Shown here one piece after another: positions 1-8,611 of a DNA stretch of 64,000 nt; the first letter of the stretch is position 1; each line of letters begins with the position of its first letter. The notes under the pieces are model-generated. The model did not search any database, was not told where the DNA came from, and saw only the letters and a program-made list of their open reading frames with translations. A program made the position numbers and the translations under genes. Source of the DNA: RGDT01 sp964630925 (GTDB lineage Bacteria; Planctomycetota; Planctomycetia; Gemmatales; Gemmataceae); NCBI GenBank assembly GCA_964630925.1, contig CAZVZK010000025.1, positions 19,934 to 83,933 on the forward strand. Reading direction: 5' to 3'.

Positions 1-1
1 C

Positions 2-817
2 GCGAACAAGGCCCTCGCCGACCTCGGATTGACTCCCGTCGATTGGCGGCTCGACGGGGCGAAGCCGAAGGACGAGCCGCGCCCGGCACCCACCGTGGCC
101 GCGATGGCGCCGGTGTCCGCCCCCGCGTCGGGGGAAGCGTGCCTGCTGATGGAGGCGGTGCCGGAGGCGTGGCGCCGCCTGCTGGCGGCTGAGTGCGCGG
201 CCCCGTCGTTCCGCAACCTCGACAGGTTCCTCGCGGGTGACCGGTTGGACAACGTCGTGTGCCCGGCGGAGGGCGACGTGTTCGCGGCGCTGAGGATGAC
301 GCCGCCGGAGAAGGTGCGGGTGGTGTTGCTGGGCGCGGAGCCGGTGTCGGCGTCGGACCTGGCGGACGGGCTGGCGTTCTCGGTGCGCGAGGGCGCCGAC
401 CCCACGCCGCAGCAGCGCGTCATGTTCCGCACCTTGCGCGAGACGCTCGGCTGCCGCATCCCCACGACGGGGTCGCTGGAGGCGTGGGCACGTCAGGGCG
501 TGCTGCTGCTGAACGTGACGCTCACCGTGCGCGAGGGCCGTCCGGGGTCGCACGCCGGCAAGGGCTGGGAGGCGTTCACCGACGGCGTGATCCGCGCCGT
601 CAGCGCCGGCCCGGAGCCGTGCGTGTTCATCCTGCTCGGCCAGACGGCGCAGAAGAAGCGCACGCTCATCGACACGACTCGGCACGGCATCATCAAGGCG
701 GAGCATCCCGCGTTGTCACCGGAGGAGTTCCTGGGCGTGAACGTGTTCGGCGCGGCCAACGACGCCCTGGAGCGGCGCGGCCGCCCGGCGGTGTACTGGC
801 AGCTCCCGTATGCGTGA
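2..817 (+). CDS. Uracil-DNA glycosylase-like protein with degenerate catalytic loop (5' end cut by window edge)
   Basis: The frame is open to the left edge, so the N-terminus is missing; a TTG at 29 is the first start-like codon but need not be the start. Counting from that TTG, residues 1-35 are Pro/Ala-rich and residues 38-260 align with family 1 uracil-DNA glycosylase, which removes uracil from DNA. Retained are LLLNVTLTV (uracil-binding Asn 162), GLAFSV, WARQGVLLLN, GQTAQKK and the His of the HPS loop (H226, here HPALSP). The water-activating loop GQDPYH is replaced by GAEPVS (102-107), so the catalytic Asp is Glu and the Tyr and His are lost. The scaffold is clear. Activity is doubtful, and it may be a diverged paralogue or a DNA-binding relic. 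Confidence 0.85.
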   Translation, partial: ANKALADLGLTPVDWRLDGAKPKDEPRPAPTVAAMAPVSAPASGEACLLMEAVPEAWRRLLAAECAAPSFRNLDRFLAGDRLDNVVCPAEGDVFAALRMTPPEKVRVVLLGAEPVSASDLADGLAFSVREGADPTPQQRVMFRTLRETLGCRIPTTGSLEAWARQGVLLLNVTLTVREGRPGSHAGKGWEAFTDGVIRAVSAGPEPCVFILLGQTAQKKRTLIDTTRHGIIKAEHPALSPEEFLGVNVFGAANDALERRGRPAVYWQLPYA

Positions 818-820
818 GCC

Positions 821-2365
821 TCACGCCACGATTCCCCGGCAGCGCTCGCGCAGCCGGCGCATCGCGCCGTGCGAGATACCGTTGCCGAAGAGGAGCAGCA
901 GACGGAGACGCCCGACGACGGGCGAATCGAGCAGACGGTCCACGACGGCGTCCGTCAGCCGGTTGTGGCTGAGGTCGAGGGCCTCCAGCCCCTCCGCCGC
1001 GGGCGAGCTGAGGAGGATCCCGGCGCCGTGGTCCGTGAGGCGGTTCGTCCCGAGGTTGAGCGAGTGCAGCTTGCCGGCGGGCCATGCGGCGAGCGAAGGG
1101 ATGGCCTCGTCATCCACCTCGCAGTAACCGGCGTCGAGCGCCCCAACGCCGGCGGGCAGCTCGGCGAAGGCCGCCCCGCCGATGGGGTTCCAGCTCAGGT
1201 CGAGCGTGGAGAGGTCGGCCGGCAGGGCGCGGCACAGGGCGGCGGCCCCGGCGCGATCGATGCCGCAATAACTGGCGCGGAAGGCGCGCACCTCGCGCAT
1301 CATCGGCGAGCGTGCCAGGGCCGCCCCGCCGTCCCCGAGGCGGTTGTTCGACACGTCGAGCGTCCACAACAGCGGCAGCGGCAGGAGCCGGGCCAGGTGC
1401 GGGATCGTCTCGGCCGACAGCGTGCCGGGCGGCAGGCGGAGCGTCTCCAGCCGGGGCAGGTGGTGCGGCGCCGACACGAGCCATTCCGGCGGCAGCGCCA
1501 GCTCGCTGATCCGTGCCAGGAACGAGGGCGGGACGTGGCGGGGCTGCGGCAGCCCCGACCCCGTGAAGCGGACGCGCGTCAGGGCAGGCATCGAGAGGGC
1601 GGCGACGCTCTCCAAGAAGGGCCCGTCCCACGCCTGCTCGGACCGGAACGTCAGCGACTCCAGATCCGGCAAGGCGCCGCCCCTGCTGCGCCGCGGCAGC
1701 GGGCGGCCGCCGGCGTGCCGGATCTCCAGCGAGCGGATCTGCCGCCCCAGTGTCCCTTCGAGCAGGGCGCGGATCAGCGCCTCGTCGCTCTTGATGGCCA
1801 GGGAACGGAGCCGCTTCAGGCGCGGTGACCCCATCCAGGCCCGCCGCGCCTCGTCACTCGGGAACGTCACATCGACGAGATCCAGCTCCTCGATCTGCCC
1901 GAGGATCGCCGCCCCCGCGCCCCTCGCGACCTGCTCGGCGGCCTCACTTGCCCACACCCGGCCGGACCCGCGCGAGCCGTGGTAATGGACCGCAAGCGAA
2001 CGCAGCGGCACCCCGCCCCCACGCCTCTTCCCCAGACCATCAAGCTCTCCGAGGCCGACCGAGATGTGTTCGATGAAGCCGCGTCGGAAGACCGGGTTGG
2101 GGGTGTGAATCCGCGTGAGGGCGAGGGCCTCTCTCCACCGCTCCCACTGCGCCGGCAGCAGCGCCGCCTGCAACTTCTCCAACCCCGGACGGCGCGGGTT
2201 GCCGGGGTGCATGCCCTCCAGGGCGTACTGCACGCGGATGAACTCACCGAGCGGACGCAACGATCCGTCGCCGTTCTCCTCGATCCAGTCGGCGAGGACC
2301 AGACGCGGCGCGTCGTCGTGCGGGTTGGCGAGGATGTCATCGAGGAACGGGGCGATGTCGCGCAT
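821..2365 (-). CDS. TIGR02996-domain leucine-rich-repeat protein
   Basis: The protein starts with the planctomycete TIGR02996 module (FLDDILANPHDDAPRLVLADW, within the first 30 residues), followed by about 480 residues of irregular LRR-like units (for example LSTLDLSWNPIGG, LHSLNLGTNRLTDHGA, LEALDLSHNRLTD). LRRs usually bind proteins; the function of TIGR02996 is unknown. The start chosen is the ATG at 2365, with GGAG nine bases upstream and a position matching family N-termini. An in-frame ATG at 2392 (adding MPAAPEWTP) is the alternative. No signal peptide is seen, so it is probably cytoplasmic. It ends 3 bp after the glycosylase-like gene on the other strand, so the two are convergent. Confidence 0.88.
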   Translation of the reverse strand: MRDIAPFLDDILANPHDDAPRLVLADWIEENGDGSLRPLGEFIRVQYALEGMHPGNPRRPGLEKLQAALLPAQWERWREALALTRIHTPNPVFRRGFIEHISVGLGELDGLGKRRGGGVPLRSLAVHYHGSRGSGRVWASEAAEQVARGAGAAILGQIEELDLVDVTFPSDEARRAWMGSPRLKRLRSLAIKSDEALIRALLEGTLGRQIRSLEIRHAGGRPLPRRSRGGALPDLESLTFRSEQAWDGPFLESVAALSMPALTRVRFTGSGLPQPRHVPPSFLARISELALPPEWLVSAPHHLPRLETLRLPPGTLSAETIPHLARLLPLPLLWTLDVSNNRLGDGGAALARSPMMREVRAFRASYCGIDRAGAAALCRALPADLSTLDLSWNPIGGAAFAELPAGVGALDAGYCEVDDEAIPSLAAWPAGKLHSLNLGTNRLTDHGAGILLSSPAAEGLEALDLSHNRLTDAVVDRLLDSPVVGRLRLLLLFGNGISHGAMRRLRERCRGIVA

Positions 2366-2408
2366 CGGCGTCCACTCCGGGGCCGCCGGCATTGTAGCCG
2401 TCCTGGCG

Positions 2409-2459
2409 GCGAGCCTCCAGGCGTGCCGTGAGATGCGCCGTGCGAGCCTGGAGGCTCGC
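2409..2459 (-). terminator. 14-bp inverted repeat, probable terminator
   Basis: Positions 2409-2422 are the exact reverse complement of 2446-2459 (arm GCGAGCCTCCAGGC), separated by 23 bases. The right half can also fold alone (GCGAGCC / GGCTCGC). It lies just past the stop of the coiled-coil gene that ends at 2474, so it fits a factor-independent stop for that gene, but no T-run follows. Confidence 0.5.
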
Positions 2460-2473
2460 ACCCACGGGGGACA

Positions 2474-3736
2474 TCAGCCGCAACCCCACCGGAACAGCCG
2501 ACGGCGCTGCGGCGGCGTGTACACCGGCTGGTACGCCGGCGCCGGCACGAGCTGCACCGGGGCCGGCGGCGGGAACAGCGTGTCCTCGATCCGCTTCAGA
2601 CGGTCCTCCGTCTTCTTGGCCGCATCGCCCTTCTCGGCGGCCTCCTCCAGTGCCTTGACCCGCCCGGCCAATTTCGCCGCCTCGTCGTCCTTCGCCTTCA
2701 CCGCCGCCGAGTGCGCGTCGGCCAACTTTTTCATCGCCGCCGCGTGGTCCGTCGCCTGCCTCTTCAGCGCGGTGTCCGCCGCCTTGCCCGCCGCGACGGA
2801 GTCGTCGGCGACCTTCTTCAGCGCGGCGGCGTGATCGGCGGCCTGCTTCCTGAGCGCGAGGTCGGCCGCCGCGAGCTTCTTCTCCAGCGCCTCGCCCGCC
2901 GCGCCGGCGGCCTTGATCGCGGCGGCGTTGTCGTCCGCCAGCTTCTTCAGCGCGGCGGCGCTGTCCGTCATCTGCTTCTTGAGCGCCGCCTCCGCCGCCT
3001 TCACGGCCGCCGCGTTGTCCGTCGCCAACTTCTTGAGCGCCGCCGCGTCGTCCGCCCGCCCCTTCACCAGGGCCGCGTTGTCTGTCTCCAGCTTCTTCAC
3101 CGCCGCGTTCGACGCATCGAACTCCTTCTTCAACGCCCCTGCGTCGTCGGCGAGCTTCTTCAGCGAAGCCGCGCTGTCGCCCTCGGCCTTCTTCATCGCC
3201 GCCGTCGCCTTGTCCAGCGCCATCTTCAACGCCGCCGCGTCGTCGGACTGCTTCTTCAGCGCGGCGGCGGAGCCCGTCAACGCCTTGTCCTGCTTCGCCA
3301 CGCGTTCCGCCAGCGCCTTGGCGTCGGCCTCGGCCCTGGCGAGCTTGTCGCCGAGCGTCTTCACCTGCCCCGGCAGCGCCTCCAGCTTCTTCAGCGACTC
3401 CTCCAGTTTCTGCACCAAAGGCTCGACCTTGTCGATGCGGCCCGGCACGCCCTTCAGCTTCTCCAGCGTCTTGCCGGCCTCGCCGACCTTGCCGGCCAGG
3501 TCATCGGCCTTCTTCGCCGTGGCCGCCGCGTCCTTCTCGGCCTTGGTCAGGCGCGGGTCGTACTTCTTGAGCAGCTCCACCTCCTTGGCGAGCTTCTCCA
3601 GGCGGTCCGCCACGGGTTTGATCGGGTCGGCGGGCGGGGCCGCCTTCGTTTCCACGTCCTGGGCGTCCGCCCGCGCCTCCGTCAGGGCGAGGATCGAGAC
3701 GGCCAGCAGGCCCACACCCACAACCGATCGCATCAT
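2474..3736 (-). CDS. Exported Ala/Lys-rich coiled-coil protein
   Basis: The start is placed at the tandem ATG ATG at 3736/3733, preceded by GGAG. It gives a clear signal peptide (MMRSVVGVGLLAVSILALTE, cleavage near ARA-DAQ). The mature protein is one long helical region with many degenerate AALKK / ADDxAALKK heptad-like repeats to about residue 370, then a Pro/Tyr-rich tail ending in RRRLFRWGCG. It resembles no enzyme; a periplasmic or cell-envelope structural coiled coil is the likeliest role. The repeat nature and Ala/Lys bias make database similarity uninformative. The upstream OmpH/Skp-like gene at 3977 is on the same strand and is also envelope-related. Confidence 0.8.
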   Translation of the reverse strand: MMRSVVGVGLLAVSILALTEARADAQDVETKAAPPADPIKPVADRLEKLAKEVELLKKYDPRLTKAEKDAAATAKKADDLAGKVGEAGKTLEKLKGVPGRIDKVEPLVQKLEESLKKLEALPGQVKTLGDKLARAEADAKALAERVAKQDKALTGSAAALKKQSDDAAALKMALDKATAAMKKAEGDSAASLKKLADDAGALKKEFDASNAAVKKLETDNAALVKGRADDAAALKKLATDNAAAVKAAEAALKKQMTDSAAALKKLADDNAAAIKAAGAAGEALEKKLAAADLALRKQAADHAAALKKVADDSVAAGKAADTALKRQATDHAAAMKKLADAHSAAVKAKDDEAAKLAGRVKALEEAAEKGDAAKKTEDRLKRIEDTLFPPPAPVQLVPAPAYQPVYTPPQRRRLFRWGCG

Positions 3737-3976
3737 ACTCTCCGCCCCCCCGTTCGGCGCGCGGCCCCGTCGTCGCGTGCCTCGGTGTCCGTTCTCCCCG
3801 GACGATTCTACGAAATAACCCCCTGGCTTGTCCAGTATTCCCATCCTGCCAGGGCCGGCCTCCGCCGCTCGCCCCGCCGTGCAGACCGGGAGGGTGGAAA
3901 GAAGGGGCGCGCGGGGCGGCCCCGGCAGGCGGCAGACGCCGCGCCGGGGCCGACAACGTGTTCAGGCGGCCGAGGG

Positions 3977-4606
3977 TCAGGACGAGCTGCGTTTGAACGT
4001 CTCGTTCAGCTCGGCGATGATCTCGCGGGTGATGTCGATGCCGGGGCCGGTGAAGATCGGCATGAGTGCCCCCGCCTGCATCTTGCGTGTGATGTTGGCC
4101 GACGAGGCGCGGTCCGAGGGCGTGACGGCGTCGCTGTAGTGCAGGATGAGGTCGAAGCCGTGCCGGGCGGCGTAGCGGCGGCACGCGGCCTCGATGTCGG
4201 AGTACACCCCCTGCACCTGGCCGTCCTGCTTACGCTTGACCGCCTCGGAGGTCTCCGCCCGGATGTCCTCGATCTCGCGGGACAGCACGCGCAGCCTCTT
4301 CTCGATGGCCGACTTGCGGGCGGGCGTGAGCCCGTCCTCGCGCAGCTCCTGGGAGAGGAGGTCGCCCTCGGCCTTCCTCTCGTCGAAGCGACCCTTCATG
4401 CGCTCCATGCTCTTCTTCATCTCGGACTCGAACATCTTGAAGCGGTCGTAGCTCTTGATGGCGTGCTGGAGGTTGAACACGCCGACGCGGGTGCCGGCGC
4501 GGGGGGCCGTCGGCGGGGCGGCGGTGTGTGCGTACCCGGACCACACGGCCAGGCCGATGAGGAGCAGGCCGGCGAGGACGCCTCCGACGCGCAGGGTGCC
4601 GTTCAT
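3977..4606 (-). CDS. OmpH/Skp-family periplasmic chaperone-like protein
   Basis: A protein of 209 residues with an N-terminal hydrophobic signal or anchor (residues 5-27) followed by the OmpH/Skp layout. A first beta segment (RVGVFNLQHAIKSYDRFK) leads into a long charged coiled coil (about 55-150), then the C-terminal strand and helix (AARHGFDLILHYSDAV). Skp-family proteins hold unfolded outer-membrane proteins in the periplasm. The ATG at 4606 was preferred over 4651 because GGGAGA lies upstream and the signal segment then begins near the N-terminus. Planctomycete genomes commonly carry several divergent OmpH proteins, so the exact client is unknown. Confidence 0.78.
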   Translation of the reverse strand: MNGTLRVGGVLAGLLLIGLAVWSGYAHTAAPPTAPRAGTRVGVFNLQHAIKSYDRFKMFESEMKKSMERMKGRFDERKAEGDLLSQELREDGLTPARKSAIEKRLRVLSREIEDIRAETSEAVKRKQDGQVQGVYSDIEAACRRYAARHGFDLILHYSDAVTPSDRASSANITRKMQAGALMPIFTGPGIDITREIIAELNETFKRSSS

Positions 4607-4716
4607 GACTCGTCTCCCGACGGGGCCGGCGGACGTTCCATCGCCCGGCACTTCCCCGAGCGCGAGATCCTACCCGCCTTACCGCCACGGAGTCAACGCC
4701 TTGATACGAGAAGAAG

Positions 4717-4873
4717 GCATACCACGAAAGACACGGAAGACACGAAAGGAAGACAAATCAAGGCAAGAAACAAGAAGGCAGGCGAGGGCAACCCCCTCCG
4801 GCCTGCTTCTCGCTTGATGCTTGCTTTGCTTCTTTGTCTTCTTTTCGCGTCTTCCGTGTGTTTCGTGGTATGC
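4717..4873. repeat. MITE-like inverted-repeat element, copy 1
   Basis: The left arm 4717-4757 and right arm 4833-4873 (41 nt each) are reverse complements with three mismatches. The arm begins GCATACCACGAAA and continues as purine-rich GAAGACAC-type sequence. The middle (4758-4832) shows weaker inverted symmetry. The element codes for nothing convincing; both strands give short Lys/Arg- or Phe/Arg-rich frames. A second copy is at 60879-61022. It begins 14 bp past the stop of the HD-GYP gene (stop at 4888, minus strand). A non-autonomous inverted-repeat element or a large transcription-ending hairpin are both possible. Confidence 0.85.
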
Positions 4874-4887
4874 TTGCTGTTGGCTTC

Positions 4888-6477
4888 TCACGCCGTGCCG
4901 GCGGCGACGCGCGTCTTCTTGCTCGTGCCCTGAATCTGGTTCTGGTTCTGCATCTCTTCCAGGATGCTGTCGCGGATCGCCAGGAAACCCTGCGCCAGCG
5001 CCGGGTCGAACTGCTTGCCCATCTGCTTCTCGATCTCCGCGAACGCCGCCGCCGCCGGCATCCCCTTGCGGTATGGCCTGTCCGAGGTCATCGCGTCGAA
5101 GGCGTCCGCCAGGGCCACCACACGCGCCAGCGGCGAGATCGCCTCGCCCGCGAGCTGGTCGGGGTAGCCCTTGCCGTCCCAGCGCTCGTGGTGGGAGCGC
5201 ACGATGGGGAGGATCGGCTTCAGGTCACACACCGTCTCCAGGATCTCCGCGCCCTTCGTCGTGTGCGACTTCATGACCTCGAACTCCTCGTTCGTGAGGC
5301 GTTCGGGCTTGCGGAGGATCGCGTCGTCGATGCCGATCTTGCCGATGTCGTGCAGCGGAGTCCCGATGCGGATCAGCTCGATGTCGTCCTCCGCCATGTG
5401 CATGTGCTCGGCCAGGAGCAGCGAGTAGGTGGTGACGCGGAACGTGTGCCCGCCGGTGTACTCGTCGCGCAATTCGACCGCCTGCGCGAGGACGGTGAGC
5501 GTGTCGAGGAACAGGTCACGCTGCTTCTTCAGCAGCTGGGCGCACTCGATGCCCGCCGACACGTTGGCCGCCAGGCCGTCCGCCAGCTTGAGGTCGTCCA
5601 TCGAGAACGGCTTCTGCCACGGGCTGCGGTCCAGGTGCAGCACGCCGAGCTGTTTCCGTGGCGTCCGCAGGAGGACGCAAAGGACGGAGGCCATCGTCCC
5701 CTCGGCGATGCTCGTCGCCATCGCCAGCTCGGGGTCCTCCTCGATGCGCTGGCACAGGATCGACTCGCCGCGGCTGAAGCAGCGCATCGCCAGGCTCTGG
5801 CTGAACTGGAAGCGGCCCGGCCCCGCCGGCTCGCGCCGGTCGAACACCGACGACCGCCCCGGCACCGGCATCTTCGTCCCCGTGTTCAGCGCCTTCAGCC
5901 GCAGGCGGTTGTCCGGCGCCTCCGCCAGCACGATCGCGCCCCGCTGGGCGTCCAGCACCTTGACCGCGTCCTCGAGGATCGACTGCAGGAGGTCCTCCTC
6001 CTTCTCCATGTGGACCAGGTGGTGCCCGGCCCGCAGCAGCGCCTTGAGCTGCTCGGCGCTGCGCTGGTTGCCGCCCAGGTCGAGGGCCACGCTCTCCAGC
6101 GCGTCGTGGTACGACGTGCGGACGGCCTCCTCGACGCGCATCGACGTGTCGGGCTCGGGCTGGGCGGCCTCGCCGTCACGCACCTCCTCGACCACCACCG
6201 AGACCTCGCCGAACTGCAGCAGGTCCTTGGCCTTCACCGGCCACTGGCCGGCGCCGAGGCGGACGCCGTTGAGGCGGGTGCCGTTGGTGCTGCCCAGGTC
6301 GCGGACGCGCCAGCCCCGCTCGGTGACGCGCACCTCGGCGTGGTAGCGCGAGACGCTGCTGTCGTCGAGGACGATCTCCAACTGCTCCAGCCGTCCGACG
6401 CGGAGCAGCTCGGCGGCCTCCCAGGTGCGGCCCTTGAGAGGGCCGTTCATCCCACGCAGGCGGATGAGCCGACTCAT
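4888..6477 (-). CDS. FHA-GAF-HD-GYP signalling protein (probable c-di-GMP phosphodiesterase)
   Basis: A protein of 529 residues with three modules. An FHA domain occupies about 1-100 (RYHAEV, DLGSTNGTRLNG) and binds phosphothreonine. A GAF-like sensor lies at about 165-315 (LLQSILEDAVKVLDAQRGAIVL). The HD-GYP domain lies at about 330-505, with the metal ligands HDIGKIG near 377 and the signature HHERWDGKGYP. HD-GYP enzymes hydrolyse cyclic di-GMP. All signature residues are present, so it should be active. The FHA module suggests control by a Ser/Thr kinase. There is no membrane segment, so it is cytoplasmic. The ATG at 6477 fits the first FHA strand. Confidence 0.93.
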   Translation of the reverse strand: MSRLIRLRGMNGPLKGRTWEAAELLRVGRLEQLEIVLDDSSVSRYHAEVRVTERGWRVRDLGSTNGTRLNGVRLGAGQWPVKAKDLLQFGEVSVVVEEVRDGEAAQPEPDTSMRVEEAVRTSYHDALESVALDLGGNQRSAEQLKALLRAGHHLVHMEKEEDLLQSILEDAVKVLDAQRGAIVLAEAPDNRLRLKALNTGTKMPVPGRSSVFDRREPAGPGRFQFSQSLAMRCFSRGESILCQRIEEDPELAMATSIAEGTMASVLCVLLRTPRKQLGVLHLDRSPWQKPFSMDDLKLADGLAANVSAGIECAQLLKKQRDLFLDTLTVLAQAVELRDEYTGGHTFRVTTYSLLLAEHMHMAEDDIELIRIGTPLHDIGKIGIDDAILRKPERLTNEEFEVMKSHTTKGAEILETVCDLKPILPIVRSHHERWDGKGYPDQLAGEAISPLARVVALADAFDAMTSDRPYRKGMPAAAAFAEIEKQMGKQFDPALAQGFLAIRDSILEEMQNQNQIQGTSKKTRVAAGTA

Positions 6478-6601
6478 CTGGATTCCCTTGCCCTGGCCAG
6501 GCGAAGCCCCGAGGGGGGTGGGGGGGCACGCCGCCCTCCCCGGTTCGCATCAAGTATAGACCGGATTTCCTCCGGGGTGGTGGAAATAGCGGCCCGAAAA
6601 C

Positions 6602-7597
6602 TCAGCACAGCACGATCACCTTCCCCGCCAGCGTCCCCGCCCCACGCAGCGTGTTCTCCTCCAGCAACGCGTGCGCCGCCGCCGTCTCCCCCAGCGGGAA
6701 CGTCCTGCCGATCTGCGGCCTGAGCTTCCCCGCGGCGAGCCAGGCGTTGATGTCGTCGGCGCAGCGGCGTTGCTCCGCCACGCCGGCGTTGAACATCGCG
6801 AAGCCGTGGATGGACAGGCCCTTGACGTAGAACGGGCCGACGGGGAAGACGGGGCGGGCCGCACGCCCCGCGATCAGCACCACCCGCCCCCGCTGGGCCA
6901 TCAGGTCCACCGTCCGCACAAGGTCCGGCTCGCGCTGCGTCTCGTACCAGACGTTCACCCCCTGCCCGCCCGTCGCCTCCTTGAGCGCGGCGGCGATGTC
7001 GTCCGTCCGGTAATTCAACACCCGGTCGGCGCCCCAGGACCGGCACAGGGCCGCCTTCTCCGCCGACCCCACCGTCGTGATGACCCTCGCCCCCGCCGCC
7101 TTGGCCATCTGCACCACCATCGAGCCGACGCCGCCGGTGCCGCCGTTGACGAACACCCACTCGCCGGCCCGGAGGCCGCACTCGCGGAACAGGCCGAGGT
7201 GGGCCGTGATGCCCGTGAGGGCGGCGGCGGCGGCGGCCTGCTCGGTCACGCCGTCGGGGATCGGGTACAGCCAATCCTCCTCCACGCACGCGTACTCCGC
7301 CGTCGTCCCCTGCCGGCCGAGCAGCCCCTGATTGCTGCCCCAGACGCGCGTGCCGACGGGGTAGCGTGGGGAAGCGGAGCCGGTGGCGGCGACGGTCCCC
7401 GCCAGGTCGCTGCCGGTGACGAACGGCCTGGGCAGCGGCATCGCCACCGTGCCGGCACGGACGTACAGGTCGATGGGGTTCAGGCCGGCGGCGGCGACGC
7501 GTACGAGCGCCTGGCCGGGGGCCGGGGTGGGGGTGGGCAATTCGCCGACCTTGATGAGGTCGGCGCTGCCGGTGATGTCGATGTAGGCGGCGCGCAT
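6602..7597 (-). CDS. Zinc-independent quinone oxidoreductase / alcohol dehydrogenase-like protein
   Basis: A medium-chain dehydrogenase of 331 residues in the quinone oxidoreductase subgroup. A GroES-like N-terminal domain (PGQALVRVAAAGLNPIDLY, GSDLAGTV) is followed by a Rossmann domain with the nucleotide-binding motif GGTGGVGSMVVQMAKA near residue 152. The catalytic-zinc Cys/His pattern of true alcohol dehydrogenases is absent. It probably reduces quinones or enones with NADPH; the substrate is unknown. The ATG at 7597 has GGAGGGAGG upstream. It is divergent from the phenylalanine hydroxylase gene, with a 102-bp shared intergenic region. Confidence 0.9.
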   Translation of the reverse strand: MRAAYIDITGSADLIKVGELPTPTPAPGQALVRVAAAGLNPIDLYVRAGTVAMPLPRPFVTGSDLAGTVAATGSASPRYPVGTRVWGSNQGLLGRQGTTAEYACVEEDWLYPIPDGVTEQAAAAAALTGITAHLGLFRECGLRAGEWVFVNGGTGGVGSMVVQMAKAAGARVITTVGSAEKAALCRSWGADRVLNYRTDDIAAALKEATGGQGVNVWYETQREPDLVRTVDLMAQRGRVVLIAGRAARPVFPVGPFYVKGLSIHGFAMFNAGVAEQRRCADDINAWLAAGKLRPQIGRTFPLGETAAAHALLEENTLRGAGTLAGKVIVLC

Positions 7598-7699
7598 GGG
7601 GTGTGCCTCCCTCCGGGGCGTTGGCTACGTCATCCGCAGGGGATAAGATAGGGAATACCGTCCCCTGTGCTGCCTTCCTCTCCCACGGGAGCGCGACTG

Positions 7700-8596
7700 A
7701 TGAATGAGGCGACGAAACTTGTCGAGTACGGGGCGGAGATCGACGCCCGGCTCATGGTGGCGCCCGAGGACACCACGGAGCTGATCCTCGAACCGGGCCA
7801 CCCCGGCGAGAACGACCCGGAGTACATCGGGCGCCGCAAATTCCTGTTCGACCTGACACGCCGGCACCGGCTGGAGCGTCTGGGGCCGCCCCTCGTCGAA
7901 TACACGCCGGAGGAGACACGCATCTGGCGCGAGGTCAGCCCGCAGCTCGACGCCCTGCACGTCAAGCACGCCTGCTCGATCTACCTGAAGGCCAAGCGCA
8001 CGCTGGCCATCACCGCCGACGAGATCCCCCAGCTCCGGCTCCTCAGCGAGCGCGTCAACCGTGAGACGCGGATGCACCTCGTCCCCGCCGAGGGCGCCCT
8101 GCCCTACCGCACCTTCTACGAGTACATCGCCGAGCGCGGCTTCCCGGTGACGCAGTTCATCCGCCACGGCTCGCACCCCGAGTTCACGCCCGAGCCGGAC
8201 ATGATCCACGACTGCCTCGGCCACGTCCCCCCGCTCATGAACCAGGACTACGCCGAGCTGCTCACGCTGATCGGCAAGGCCGTGGCCACGGCGACGCGTG
8301 GCGACCACGTGCTGATGTTGAAGCGGTTCAGCTGGTTCAGTATCGAGTTCGGGCTGATGGAGGAGCAGGGCGAGGTGAAGATCTTCGGGGCCGGCATCCT
8401 GTCGTCCACCGGCGAGATCCCGTACTCGCTCACGTCGCCGGAGGTAACGCGCCGCCCGTTCGTGACGGACAAGGTGATCGCGACCGACTACGACCCGTCG
8501 AAGATGCAGGTGGACCTGTTCATCGCGCCGTCGTTCCCCTTCCTGCGGCAGGAGCTGGAGGCGCTGGTGAGACGCCTCGGCATCCCCGTCCTGTAG
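7700..8596 (+). CDS. phhA: Phenylalanine 4-hydroxylase (aromatic amino acid hydroxylase)
   Basis: A protein of 298 residues from the ATG at 7700, chosen over an upstream in-frame codon at 7667 because GGGAGCG precedes it. It has the non-haem iron core of aromatic amino acid hydroxylases: HDCLGHVPPLMNQDYA supplies the two His ligands and SIEFGLMEE the Glu. PYRTFYEYIAERGFPVTQFIR is the conserved lead-in to the core and FGAGILSSTGE follows it. The enzyme uses tetrahydropterin and O2 to make tyrosine from phenylalanine. There is no ACT regulatory domain, as usual in bacteria. It heads a three-gene set (15 bp, then 4 bp spacing) ending in 4-hydroxyphenylpyruvate dioxygenase, which implies use of phenylalanine through tyrosine. 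Tyrosine hydroxylation cannot be excluded from sequence alone. Confidence 0.9.
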   Translation: MNEATKLVEYGAEIDARLMVAPEDTTELILEPGHPGENDPEYIGRRKFLFDLTRRHRLERLGPPLVEYTPEETRIWREVSPQLDALHVKHACSIYLKAKRTLAITADEIPQLRLLSERVNRETRMHLVPAEGALPYRTFYEYIAERGFPVTQFIRHGSHPEFTPEPDMIHDCLGHVPPLMNQDYAELLTLIGKAVATATRGDHVLMLKRFSWFSIEFGLMEEQGEVKIFGAGILSSTGEIPYSLTSPEVTRRPFVTDKVIATDYDPSKMQVDLFIAPSFPFLRQELEALVRRLGIPVL

Positions 8597-8611
8597 AATG
8601 GAGGGTGGAGG

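Noticed and set aside
4679..4891. Short Lys/Arg- or Phe/Arg-rich frames in the inverted-repeat elements (also 60865-61215)
   Set aside because: They arise from the repeat arms in both copies and are not proteins.
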